Positions 55,851 to 64,000 of a stretch of DNA of 64,000 nucleotides are shown here, piece after piece (position 1 is the first letter of the stretch; each line of letters starts with the position of its first letter). The position numbers were made by a program, and so were the translations under genes. The notes beneath the pieces were generated by a model. It did no database searches, was not told the DNA's origin, and saw only the letters and a program-made list of their open reading frames with translations. This DNA is from CAVYWD01 sp963772225 (GTDB lineage Bacteria; Myxococcota; Myxococcia; Myxococcales; UBA5297), in the NCBI GenBank assembly GCA_963772225.1, contig CAVYWD010000001.1, positions 310,001 to 374,000 of the forward strand, read 5' to 3'.

Positions 55851-57464
55851 ATGAAGCGACCGCAACGCTCTTGGCAGTGGCCGAGCCTCGGCTGGTTCCT
55901 CGCATCAGCATTCGCAGTGGGCGTCAGCGGGTGCGGTACGGGATCGACGAGCGACCCAGTCGCCCCAGGAACCGACGCCAGTGCCTCGCCCACCTCCAGC
56001 GACGGTGGGGCAGCAGGTCGCGACGCGGGCGCGCCCGTGGATGCTGGAGCTGCGCCCGTCCCGTCCGATGGCGGCTCCGCGGGCAAGGACGCCGGATCGG
56101 CGGGCGACGCCGGTTCGGCCGTGGACGCCGGATTGCCGATGGACGCCGGACGCTCGGGCGACGCCGGATTTTCGGGCGGCACCATCGCCATCGACGGCTC
56201 CGCGCCGAAGGCGGCCGCGACGCGCTACGGGCAGAACTATTGGTGCTGGGACGGCTACGGGAACAACATGCCCGTGGTCCAGCCGCTGGTGCCGGCGCTG
56301 CACCTCGACCTGCTGCGGGCCGGCGGCTACAACAACGACGCGGACAAGAGCTCCGGGGCGTACGGAACGGATCCCTTTGGCCAGTCGCAGATCGACACCT
56401 TCGTCACCTATGCCAGGGCGGTGGGCGCCGAACCCATCATCCAAGTCCCCCTCATCGAGAATTACATGCAGCACGGGGGGACCACCGCGAATCCGGCCGA
56501 TGCGGCCGCCATGGTGACCTACGCCAACATCACCAATCATTATGGGGTGAAGTACTGGGAGATTGGCAACGAGCCCGACCTCTACAGCAGCGCCGACCTC
56601 CCCGGCTATACGGTCGACCGGTTCATCGCCGATTTCAAGGCGTTCTCTGCGGCGATGAAGGCCGTCGACCCGAGCATTAAGCTCCTTGGCCCCGAGCTCT
56701 CCTGGAAGTACTACCCGACCCAGCCGAAGAACTCGGCCAACGACTGGCTCACCCCTTTCATCGTTCAGGCCAAAGGGGCCTACGACATCATCGCCATTCA
56801 CCGCTACCCCTTCGCCGCCGCCGACTGCACCCTTTCGGCGGCGATGGGCGACGTCGGCACATTCGTCGCCTTCGCCAAGGCCATCCAGGACCTCATCGCC
56901 GGCAATGCGCCCGGAACTCCGTTCGCCATCACCGAGGCCAACATCACCTGGGACGGCAATCCGACCCATAGCGTCTACCCCGCTTCACCCCAGACAATCT
57001 ACGCCGGCATCTGGGTGGCCGACATTCTCGGCGCCGCGCGGGAGCAGGGGCTCTGGGCCCAGCACTTCTGGAGCCTCTCGGAGGGCTGGACGCTCGGGTT
57101 CATCGATGCGTCGACCAGCAATCCGCAGCCCCGCCCTGAGTACTACGCTTTCAAGCTGGTCACGAACAACATGGGGCCGAAGGAGCTGACCGCGACCGCG
57201 ACCGCGGGTTTCTCGGTCTACGCCAGCCGGAGCGCGGCGGACGACGCCACAGTGGTCCTGGTGCTCAACAAGCACGCCACCGACGACGCCGAGACCTTCA
57301 CCTTCTCCGGGATGAGCGGGACGCCGGCCCAAGGCTTCCACGCGACCTTCCCCGCGTACTCCATCTCCGCCGTGACTTTCCCCGACGGCGGCGGTTCACC
57401 GACCATCTATCTTTACTCAGAGGTCGAGGTGGCCGCCGGGACTGGGCCGACCCGAGTTCAGTAA
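55851..57464 (+). CDS. Secreted glycoside hydrolase lipoprotein (GH51/GH39-like, clan A)
   Basis: 537 residues from ATG 55851 (a GTG at 55845 is also possible). Signal peptide and lipobox VGVSGCG near residue 30, then ~65 residues of Asp/Ala/Gly/Ser linker. The catalytic barrel has YGVKYWEIGNEPDLYSSADL with the Asn-Glu acid/base pair, HRYPFA, and AITEANITWDG with the likely nucleophile Glu. A beta domain follows (YASRSAADDATVVLVLNKHA). Features fit an alpha-L-arabinofuranosidase/clan GH-A enzyme at the outer surface. No native promoter or ribosome site remains: IS91 copy F ends 1 to 6 bases upstream. Confidence 0.75.
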   Translation: MKRPQRSWQWPSLGWFLASAFAVGVSGCGTGSTSDPVAPGTDASASPTSSDGGAAGRDAGAPVDAGAAPVPSDGGSAGKDAGSAGDAGSAVDAGLPMDAGRSGDAGFSGGTIAIDGSAPKAAATRYGQNYWCWDGYGNNMPVVQPLVPALHLDLLRAGGYNNDADKSSGAYGTDPFGQSQIDTFVTYARAVGAEPIIQVPLIENYMQHGGTTANPADAAAMVTYANITNHYGVKYWEIGNEPDLYSSADLPGYTVDRFIADFKAFSAAMKAVDPSIKLLGPELSWKYYPTQPKNSANDWLTPFIVQAKGAYDIIAIHRYPFAAADCTLSAAMGDVGTFVAFAKAIQDLIAGNAPGTPFAITEANITWDGNPTHSVYPASPQTIYAGIWVADILGAAREQGLWAQHFWSLSEGWTLGFIDASTSNPQPRPEYYAFKLVTNNMGPKELTATATAGFSVYASRSAADDATVVLVLNKHATDDAETFTFSGMSGTPAQGFHATFPAYSISAVTFPDGGGSPTIYLYSEVEVAAGTGPTRVQ

Positions 57465-57580
57465 CGCCCGGCGCGAACGAGCGCCAGGCCCATGCCCAGC
57501 GCGCCGCCTGCGGAGCCGCTGTTAGCCCGCTTCATCCCCTCTCGGCGCGAGCCGCCGCGGCCCGAAGCCGGTCGGCGCCG

Positions 57581-58978
57581 TCAGGGAACCGCCGGCGGCG
57601 GCACGGCGTCCGAGAACCGAAAGGCCGACAGGTCGATCGGATAGACCATTGTCCGATAAGGCGCGTTCGGCAGGCCATTGCCTGGAACCCGGATGACCTC
57701 GGCAGGATAGTGGAGCGAGTCGAGCGGTTTGAAATACGAGCCGATGATCCAGAGGGCCCCGCTCGAATCCTCGTAGAACTCGGAATACTCCTGTGGGTTG
57801 AGCGCAAGCGCAGGGGCCGTGAGCCATTGGTCGAAAACCTGGGTGCCCAGCGGCTTCGTCGCCGCCATGATGGTCAGCCGGAAGCATCCATAGGAATTCG
57901 CCAGCGGGACGTGGCAGGCGTCGGGGGACGCGGCGGAGCCGGCGGCGCCGACCCCACCGACGGCGCCCGTCGCCAGAATGCGGTCGCCGTCGACGTGAAC
58001 GCCGAAGATCACCGAGAGGGTGTTGGAGTACTCGTCGGTCCCCAGGACGGTGACCTCCTGGGTCGCCGAGGCGTCGGAGTTGATCGGCGCGTTGCCGGAG
58101 CCCGCGCCCCACATCCTGCCGTTTGCCACGCTGAGCTGAATCCCGCGCATCGTCGCCTGGAGCGTCGTGCCTGCGCCGTCGGCCCCGACGGCCTTCTGAA
58201 TCGCCGACCAGTAGAGATAGGGCGCGCCCTTGTAGACGAAGATCTTGGGGATCGCGGCATCGTAGATGTATTTCTCCGTCGTGTGAGAATGCGCGACGAC
58301 CGTCGTCCGGTCGACGTCGATCATCCAGGTCGCCGGGTCGAGCGGGCCCACGCAAGACGAATCGTGCCATGGCCAATAGGTGTAGCCCGAAGTCGGGTCC
58401 TCGCCGCCGCACTCGAATGCGACCCAGAGCTCGCCGCCGTAGGAGGCGACGGTGGGGTCCCAGGCGCTCTGCATCTGCGAAGAATCGCCTCCCACAGTTA
58501 TCGGAACAGATGAAAGCTTGAGCGGGAACGCGCTCGGCAGAATGTCCTGCTGATAGGTCAAAGCATGATTCGACCAATTCATCTTGAAGAGCGCGAGGGT
58601 TTTCGGTCGGCTATCGCAGTCCGCGGCGATGAATGGGTCGCCCTGGGAGATGCGGCCCAGAAAGAAATCGAGATGCCCGGGGACCTGCGAGAAGATGGTC
58701 GAATTGCAGAGGGGGCCCGCGTCCTTGGTCGCGAACGCGTTGCCGGCGTCCTCGCCGAGAAAATAGGCGGTGCCTCCGCCATCGGACGGTTCGGCCCCAG
58801 CGTCGCCGGCGTCGCCGAGCGCGCGCCCGCTGTCGGTCTGCTCGGCCCCACCGTCGCATGCCGCCACACAAGCAGCATCGGGAGCGGGGGGCGAAACGCC
58901 GTGCGTCCCGCTTGCGCAGGACGCGAGGAGGCCCAGAGGGGTCAGCACCACCACAAGAGCGTCCAATGTCGGGCGCAC
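57581..58978 (-). CDS. Secreted beta-propeller lipoprotein (GH43/DUF-like)
   Basis: 465 residues from a GTG at 58978 supported by AAAGGAG 7 bases upstream. Signal with lipobox TPLGLLASC. Asp/Gly-rich linker, then a region of beta strands: DPTVASYGGELWVAFECGGE, PKIFVYKGAPYLYWSAIQK, and WIIGSYFKPLDSLHYPAEV, similar to the five-bladed propellers of glycosidases, but the three catalytic acids of GH43 cannot be placed with certainty. Convergent with the clan A hydrolase. Likely surface glycan binding or cleavage. Confidence 0.6.
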   Translation of the reverse strand: MRPTLDALVVVLTPLGLLASCASGTHGVSPPAPDAACVAACDGGAEQTDSGRALGDAGDAGAEPSDGGGTAYFLGEDAGNAFATKDAGPLCNSTIFSQVPGHLDFFLGRISQGDPFIAADCDSRPKTLALFKMNWSNHALTYQQDILPSAFPLKLSSVPITVGGDSSQMQSAWDPTVASYGGELWVAFECGGEDPTSGYTYWPWHDSSCVGPLDPATWMIDVDRTTVVAHSHTTEKYIYDAAIPKIFVYKGAPYLYWSAIQKAVGADGAGTTLQATMRGIQLSVANGRMWGAGSGNAPINSDASATQEVTVLGTDEYSNTLSVIFGVHVDGDRILATGAVGGVGAAGSAASPDACHVPLANSYGCFRLTIMAATKPLGTQVFDQWLTAPALALNPQEYSEFYEDSSGALWIIGSYFKPLDSLHYPAEVIRVPGNGLPNAPYRTMVYPIDLSAFRFSDAVPPPAVP

Positions 58979-59113
58979 AAAGAACTCCTTTCGGCGACGA
59001 ACGACACGCCATAGCAACCCGATGGCGTCGGGACACGCGACGGCCGCTGCTGTCCGTTCACAGTAAAGTGTAACCGCTGTTCGGGCGGCGTCCAACCGAT
59101 CCGAGCTTGGCGC

Positions 59114-60567
59114 GAGCGTAGGCGTTTCGAACTGCGTTTCCCCCGGTCTCGTGGGAGGGCCGGAGGGGTCGGAGACCTCCGAATGGCGGTGCGGGGTGGA
59201 GCCGAGATGAGCGTCTTGTTGTCAGAACTGAGCTTGAGGCTAGAACATCCCCGACGCGGCGAGCAAGCGTTGCCGAGGTTCCTTCGCCGCAGGTCTGGTG
59301 AGATGCTCAGGCGTCCGGGTGGATCGGGTCGGCGGCGAAGTCGCCGGAAGGCCGGTCGAACAGCTCCTCCTGGCGCGGCGGCCCGCGGGCCCGGGCGATC
59401 GTCGGTGCCTGCGTGGGCAACCCCAGCTTCTCGAGGATCTCCACCGCCTGGGCTCGGTCGGTCACGTACGCCACCACTCGGCGCCGCCCGCCGCAGTCAC
59501 AGATGAAAATTTCGGTGGCGAACGTTCGCCTCAACAAAGACGGCCAGTCGAGCTCCCTCGCTCGCGGGGCCGGTGCCTTGACCAGCTGCAGCAGGTCCAC
59601 GTGGTCGCCGAAGCTCGGCATGAGCTCGCGGAGCGGCAACTCGAGCTGGCCTTGAGGCTTGGGCGCACCTCGGCAGCGCCTGCGGACCTTCGGGCTGCGC
59701 GGAACGATCCGACTGCGCAGGTTCGCGTGGCTGGCGAACCCGCCGTAATAGTGGATCGCGTGGCTCCTGGGCCTTGGCACCAGGCCCGCCAAGCGCTTGA
59801 GCAGGGTGATGGGGGTCATCTCCAGCGTGGCCCTGCCATCCGCCAGCGGGCGCTTGAGCTTCAAGACGACCTTGCCGCTGCCGTCTTCGGCCATCGACAA
59901 CCGTTCTTGCGACACCGGCGGCCGCAGGCAGTACCGCAGCAGCGCCTCGAGCCCTTCGCGGTCCTTCTCGTGCAGGTGTCTGCCCGCCTGCAGCGAGAAG
60001 CCTTCGCACCGCGCGGACAGCTTGCCCTCCCGCTCCTCCTTGGGCTCGGCCATCGTCGAGAAGCTCAGCTGCTCGTGGGTCACGGCTCGCAGTCGGTCGA
60101 GCGCATCCAGCCGCAGGTCCTCTCCCACCTCCTTCTTCAGCATCGCCAGCGTCCGCCGCGCGATGCGCTCGACGAGCTTTGCGATCTCCTCCCGCGTCGG
60201 CTGGGGCAGTCGCCAAAGCTCGAGGTCGCCCTCCTCGCTCTCCAGGAAGACCGCGTCGGGCGCCAGAGCATGGAAATGCGGGCTGCAGTCCAATCTGGAG
60301 CCGAAGAGCTGGGTGAAGCAGACCGCCGCGGTCTGTGCGTCGCGCAACCCCAGGCGCCTGGCCTGCAGCCGTTGCCAGCTGCGCACCGTCCTCATGAAGA
60401 TCGTCCGGACCTTCCCGAGGAGCCTGCCCTCCTTCGCTAACAAGAGGCGCAGGCGGAAGGGCAGGGACAGGACCCACTGCCGATACGGCGAGAACGGGAG
60501 CACCCGGTCGACCAGCTGCGCGGCCGTGTCGTTCATCCTGCGTTCGACTGGGGAAGCCTATCGAACG
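59114..60567 (-). mobile_element. IS91-like element, copy G (internally deleted)
   Basis: Both termini are present. The N-terminal ~400 bases of the transposase region are missing: ATCCTGCG (about 60540) is joined directly to TTCGACTGGGG of the right end. Left end subtype as E and F. The transposase remainder has no frameshift. Confidence 0.88.
59307..60536 (-). pseudogene. IS91-family transposase lacking its zinc-binding N-terminus (copy G)
   Basis: 409 residues in one frame from MNDTAAQLVDRV to DPIHPDA. It retains the HUH motif DCSPHFHALAPDAVF, the middle and the C-terminal CDCGGRRR motif. It lacks ~105 N-terminal residues including VVCDRC and CPSC, so it is probably inactive, but it could be the source of the best C-terminal sequence among the copies. 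Confidence 0.85.
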
Positions 60568-60810
60568 ACACCGACAGCCCTGGCGGAGCGCCCTCTCCAG
60601 CTGAGGGAGCGCGCCGCCAGGAGCGGGGGCTGCCGCCGGCCGAGGCTCGGCCGCGATCGCTCCGCCGAGTGCTCGAATCTCGGGAGTCCTTACCCAATGT
60701 GAGAGCCCTGCAGCCCGAGCGCCGCAGCGGAGCCGAGGGCCCTCGACTTCGGCTCGCTGCGCGCGTCTCCGCTCGGGGCGACCGGGGGCACGAGCTTCTA
60801 AAATCCAGGA

Positions 60811-61269
60811 CTAGAGATGGCGCGGGCTCGCCGGGGGAAGGACTCCGAGCGAGCGCATCAGCGCCGCCATGTCGGGCATCCCCCACTCCTCGGCGATCTT
60901 TGCGTCCTGCAGCCGGAAGATCACCTGGCCTCGCGCGGAGAAGCGTTTGCCCGTGGCCGGGATGCCGCCCCAGGGGCCCGTGTGCGTCCCCTCGACGCGG
61001 TAGAGCACGGCCACGCAATCCTTCTCGGCGAACATGTGCTCGAGGGTGATGCGCGCGTCGGGCGACCCGGTCCGGTTCTCCTTGGCCGCCTCGAGGTCCT
61101 CCGCCGCCGAGAACGAGCGGCCGCCGGCATGGGCGACGAAGTCCTTGGTGTGCACCTGCTCGAAGACCTCCCACCGCCCCTGGTTCAGCTCCTCCTCGAA
61201 GAGCCGGCGCACGGGCTCGGTTGGCGCCTGGGCGGCGGCCGAGGGCGGAGCGCCCAGCTCCGGGAGCAT
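60811..61269 (-). CDS. SnoaL-like ester cyclase/NTF2-fold protein
   Basis: 152 residues from ATG 61269. Pattern of SnoaL-like polyketide cyclase family: VRRLFEEELNQGRWEVFEQV, HTKDFVAHAGGRSFS, CVAVLYRVEGTHTGPWGGIP and GQVIFRLQDAKIAEEWGMPD. One alpha+beta NTF2 fold is expected. It is isolated with no polyketide or biosynthetic genes around. The start lies near a joint with unrelated DNA, so the N-terminus could be altered. Confidence 0.65.
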   Translation of the reverse strand: MLPELGAPPSAAAQAPTEPVRRLFEEELNQGRWEVFEQVHTKDFVAHAGGRSFSAAEDLEAAKENRTGSPDARITLEHMFAEKDCVAVLYRVEGTHTGPWGGIPATGKRFSARGQVIFRLQDAKIAEEWGMPDMAALMRSLGVLPPASPRHL

Positions 61270-61495
61270 TCCGCTCGACCGCGCGATGGAGCTCACCCTC
61301 GCGGGTTGGCAGAGCCGGCCGGCTGGGTTCGTCCCCGGCTCGCAGAGCCTCGCGGCGCCGGCGGCGGCCGCGGCGCCGGCGAAGCCGCAGCCGGGCGAAT
61401 CGCCGCCCAACGGCTCGGCATCGAAAGGGGCGCCGGGCGGAGCGCCTTCGAAAGAACCCGCGGCGGCCGCGCCGGCGCCGGGGAGCCGTCGATGA
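61270..61495 (+). pseudogene. Possible C-terminal tail of a gene upstream of the SCO-like fragment
   Basis: Frame reads IPLDRAMELTLAGWQSRPAG, followed by an Ala/Pro/Lys-rich low-complexity tail and a TGA that overlaps the next ATG (ATGA). The rest of the gene is absent. It could be the end of a cytochrome-type subunit, since SCO genes often follow respiratory complexes, but no motif proves it. Confidence 0.3.
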
Positions 61496-61668
61496 AGCAT
61501 GGAGCGGTCATCGCAATCGCCTGGGCGGCGCTTTTCGGCGTCGCGCGGGCCGACGAGGCGGTGCCGGCCGAGCTCCAGGGCATCGGCATCGAAGAGCGCC
61601 CGGGGGCCCAGGTGCCGCTCGACGTGCCCCTGACCGACCAGCGGGGCCGCCCGGTGAGAGCTGCTCAT
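61492..61668 (+). pseudogene. N-terminal fragment of an SCO1/SenC-like protein
   Basis: About 59 residues: signal peptide (AVIAIAWAALFGVARADE), then ELQGIGIEERPGAQVPLDVP and LTDQRGRPVRAAHL. This matches the start of SCO copper-chaperone proteins, where a CxxxC site should follow ~20 residues later. Homology stops near 61668 before that site, so the gene is truncated. The next gene lies on the other strand. Confidence 0.5.
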
Positions 61669-61720
61669 CTGTCCGGGTACACGGGGTCGGCGAACTCGCC
61701 GAGCGACTGGCGCGCCTCAG

Positions 61721-63103
61721 CTACGGCGAGCAACAGAGGATCGCGTGCGCAGCTCCCGGGATCCCGACCGACGTGTACGCGGGCGTGCTGATCCCGGCCA
61801 CGTACTGGCCGGCGGGGCACTGGCCCTTGTAGTGCCCAACGTCCCAGTCTGGACCCGAATAGGCGGTCGAATCGCCGTTGTAGAAGACCTGCGCGTCACA
61901 GGACGCATGCTTCACCGACGCCGGGCAGCAGAGGACGCTCGTCAGTACGCCATTGCCTGAGGCCTGCGAGACGCCCGCGACGTACTCGTTGGCGGCGCAC
62001 TCCGTCTTGTAGCTCCCGCGGTCCCAATCCCAGCCGCCATCCGCGTCGCCGCGGTTGTCGTAGCTCCGGACCGCCCGCGCATAGCACGCGGTGCCGGGGT
62101 TGCCGTAGGCGGCGTGCCCTGGCATTCCGCACTCGACCGCCTCGCTCCACATCTGCCCGGGCACGCGCGACACGCCGAGCATCGGCTGCCCCAGGGGGCA
62201 CACGCCCTTGTAGGCCCCCGGGGCCCAGTCCTTGGAGGGGAATCCGTTGCCGGGGTAGCCGCAGTCGCCGTTCGAGAAGTGCCCCACCGTGGTCGCGAAG
62301 AAGCTCTGCGTGAATGTTCCGCCCGCCTTCCCGATCAGCGGTCCGTAGGCCATGTCCGAGCTCTCACCCGTGCCCGTGTTGGCAGCGCAGGAGGGGAAGC
62401 TGTAGGAGGAGGAGAAGGACGTTGCGCTGTAGGTGATGGTCCCGGCGCCGGACAGGAACGACGTGTACGACAGGTTCGTGTAGCCCACGATGTCCATCGT
62501 GACCGAATAGATCGGCGCGCGGTCCGCGGCGGGGATGTACTCGGTCATGGGCGTGTAATGGGTGCCCAGGTTGTCATGGGCCGAGTAGGTGACCGACTCG
62601 ACGTTGCCCTTGGCGTCGGTCGCCAACGTCCAGGTGAACGTGGTCCCGGCGGGAATGGTGAGGGGGCTCTTGCTCACGGTGGACGGCGCGCCCATGAACA
62701 TGGGGTTGTTGGGGTAGATGCCTCCCGCCTGCGCTCCGCTCGACCACTGCTGCGTGAAGCCCTCCACGCCGTTGAGGGACGCGCCGGCGCCTACCATGAT
62801 CACGAATTGCTGCCAGTACAGCTGCGAAGGCGTGAGGCCCGAGCTGGCGCCGTTCGCGTTCAGCTGCATGCTGAAGCCGTTGTAGCCGCTCGACGAGGCG
62901 ACCTTGATGTCCTGTGTCACGGCCACAGTCACCGTGACATTCGTCAAGGGCACGCAGCCGTTGTTGCCGAGCTGGATCTGCCAGTTGCCAACGAACTGCG
63001 GCCCGTAATTGTCGCACGAGCCGGCGGCTCGAGCGTCGGCCGCCGACCCGAGGACGGCCGCGGCAGCGAGGAGGAAGGCGTAGCTCATGGGAAGGGTGCG
63101 CAT
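61721..63103 (-). CDS. Secreted myxobacterial-type repeat protein
   Basis: 460 residues from ATG 63103. Signal peptide cleaved near ADARAAG. Residues ~25-240 are a beta-rich domain with Tyr/Trp/Ser/Thr content (FVGNWQIQLGNNGCVPLTNV, MDIVGYTNLSYTSF). Residues ~280-460 hold three related modules, each D-W-(x)4-YK-x-x-C-(x)5-Y/P-(x)2-G-V/I-S: DWAPGAYKGVC, DWDRGSYKTECAANEYVAGVS and DWDVGHYKGQCPAGQYVAGIS, with paired Cys (CC near the ends). No enzyme motif. Such repeats occur in surface proteins of myxobacteria; function is unknown. Confidence 0.6.
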   Translation of the reverse strand: MRTLPMSYAFLLAAAAVLGSAADARAAGSCDNYGPQFVGNWQIQLGNNGCVPLTNVTVTVAVTQDIKVASSSGYNGFSMQLNANGASSGLTPSQLYWQQFVIMVGAGASLNGVEGFTQQWSSGAQAGGIYPNNPMFMGAPSTVSKSPLTIPAGTTFTWTLATDAKGNVESVTYSAHDNLGTHYTPMTEYIPAADRAPIYSVTMDIVGYTNLSYTSFLSGAGTITYSATSFSSSYSFPSCAANTGTGESSDMAYGPLIGKAGGTFTQSFFATTVGHFSNGDCGYPGNGFPSKDWAPGAYKGVCPLGQPMLGVSRVPGQMWSEAVECGMPGHAAYGNPGTACYARAVRSYDNRGDADGGWDWDRGSYKTECAANEYVAGVSQASGNGVLTSVLCCPASVKHASCDAQVFYNGDSTAYSGPDWDVGHYKGQCPAGQYVAGISTPAYTSVGIPGAAHAILCCSP

Positions 63104-63831
63104 GATGAGGCGTCCTTTCTTGCGTCATTCCATCGGGCTGGCGATGGTCGACAATGTTCATCGGATACGAACATCCATTGGAATCTTCTCGAGAGAATCC
63201 TCCCATCTTCTTGATTGATTGGTTCGAAAGCACAACCTCTTGACGAGGACGCCGCATTTTGTCCAGGCCAGGATGGTCGATGCGTGAAATGCGATCGGAG
63301 TGGTGCCCGCAATCGGCGGAGCCGGAGCTGCAGCCGGGCCGCATGGCGAAGCCGGGCGCCACAAGAAATAGGCTCGATTCAGAGTGGTGGCATCATGATG
63401 CGCCATCCAGGAGGCTGCGCTGGGAATGCTGCACGCGGCTGCCTATGCGAATGGCGTGCCACGCCATAGAGCCTTCGCATCGCACGTGCCGAGCGTGGAG
63501 TGAGACCGTGCGGCACCAGGTGGGGCGCCCGCCATAGGGGGTCGCGGCTCGCCGACCGAGCGTGGGCGAGACAGGACATCGAGTGCCGATGATGTCGCCG
63601 GCCGGCTGCCTTTGGGGTCGGGCGCCCGCGGGCGCCCGCAGGCGCCCGACCCGCGAGCTTGTCGAGGAACCGACGGCCGCGCTCGAGCCGACGTGCAGAC
63701 CGCTTCTCCGACGCTTTCCGGCGAGGTCTGCTGGTGGCGGTGGAGATCGCCACGGGCGTGGCGGTGAAATTCACGCCGGCGTCTGAGGAGGCGAGCCGCC
63801 TCGGGGCCCTGGACCCGGCGGCCATCGCCCA
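63104..63831. other. Long stretch without a recognisable gene
   Basis: About 730 bases. The upstream region of the secreted protein lies at the left. Between 63520 and 63830 there are only GC-driven frames on both strands. A GCGCCCGCGGGCGCC-type palindrome occurs near 63628-63645. No gene is called. Confidence 0.45.
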
Positions 63832-64000
63832 AGGACGGTGAGCGCGCCCGTCGACGGCGTGGTGGGGATCCGCGTCGTCGACCCGGGCAACGTCGTCCAC
63901 GCGAGCGACGCCGCGGGCCTCGTCCAGCTCACCCAGCTCGACCCCATCGCGGTGATCTTCACCTGCCCCAGGACGTGCTCCCGGACGTGGCGGACGCGCT
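63832..64000 (+). pseudogene. Membrane fusion protein fragment (RND efflux, MdtA-like), window edge
   Basis: Frame from 63832 reads RTVSAPVDGVVGIRVVDPGN, HASDAAGLVQLTQLDPIAVIFT, the lipoyl/beta-barrel part of RND periplasmic adaptors (consensus TAPIDG-VG...D-GN...TQ--PI-V-FTLP). The sequence TTCACCTGCCCCAGGACG lacks one C relative to the expected FTLPQDVLPDV, whose frame then continues to base 64000. N-terminus absent: no coiled-coil hairpin upstream. Either a frameshifted remnant or a base-call error. Confidence 0.55.

Noticed and set aside
57465..57580. A MYXO-CTERM-like end on the minus strand (GGALGMGLALVRAG)
   Set aside because: It lies after the stop of the propeller lipoprotein in the gap between convergent genes and is not in its frame; too short to support.

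Overview
This 64 kb, GC-rich window looks like a chromosomal piece of a nitrogen-fixing member of the Myxococcota. Reasons: a secreted glycosidase ends in a MYXO-CTERM-like tail (Cys motif, transmembrane helix, Arg cluster); there are many Asp/Gly/Ser-rich lipoproteins, a TIGR02996-type repeat-companion protein and a fused NifEN as reported in Geobacter/Anaeromyxobacter relatives; coding GC is very high. The species cannot be fixed from the sequence. There is no rRNA, tRNA or CRISPR array that I can see.

Layout. 1-5.6 kb: end of an RTX-type repeat protein, a Wzy-like O-antigen ligase/TPR protein and a divergent GT-C glycosyltransferase. 5.7-9.2 kb: a pentose-phosphate operon (tal-rpiA-zwf). 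9.2-19.2 kb: a complete minus-strand nif operon nifH-nifD-nifK-nifEN(fused)-nifX-fdx-nifB behind a textbook sigma-54 promoter. It faces a divergent nifA (19.4-21.1 kb), which carries a one-base frameshift in its DNA-binding helix. fbp, lspA and a coupled pair of cNMP-sensor/membrane proteins follow (21.1-24.8 kb). The set fbp + tal + zwf around nif recalls the carbon/reductant supply genes of heterocystous cyanobacteria.

From about 25 kb the window becomes a mosaic of mobile DNA: a degraded polymorphic-toxin locus with an immunity gene; an ISKra4 remnant; six insertions (seven pieces) of one IS91-like element, none encoding an intact transposase; a 1.57 kb segmental duplication of the cNMP/membrane pair; an IS4 element inside a peptidase-inhibitor gene with a perfect 9-bp target duplication; and a full IS66 element nested in an IS91 copy. 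Several host genes are cut exactly at IS91 ends: two-component histidine kinase, sigma-54 activator, glycosyltransferase and hydrolase. Other fragments are an Rpn-type nuclease and a Mu-like portal.

Between the mobile elements lie functional islands: surface lipoprotein glycosidases (32-37 kb and 56-59 kb), secreted beta/gamma-crystallin-like I36 inhibitors (37-40 kb), and a partly AT-richer polysaccharide island (glf, a GT2, a polytopic membrane protein and a truncated GT2; 46.5-51 kb). The window ends with a secreted repeat protein and the start of an RND-type membrane fusion protein.
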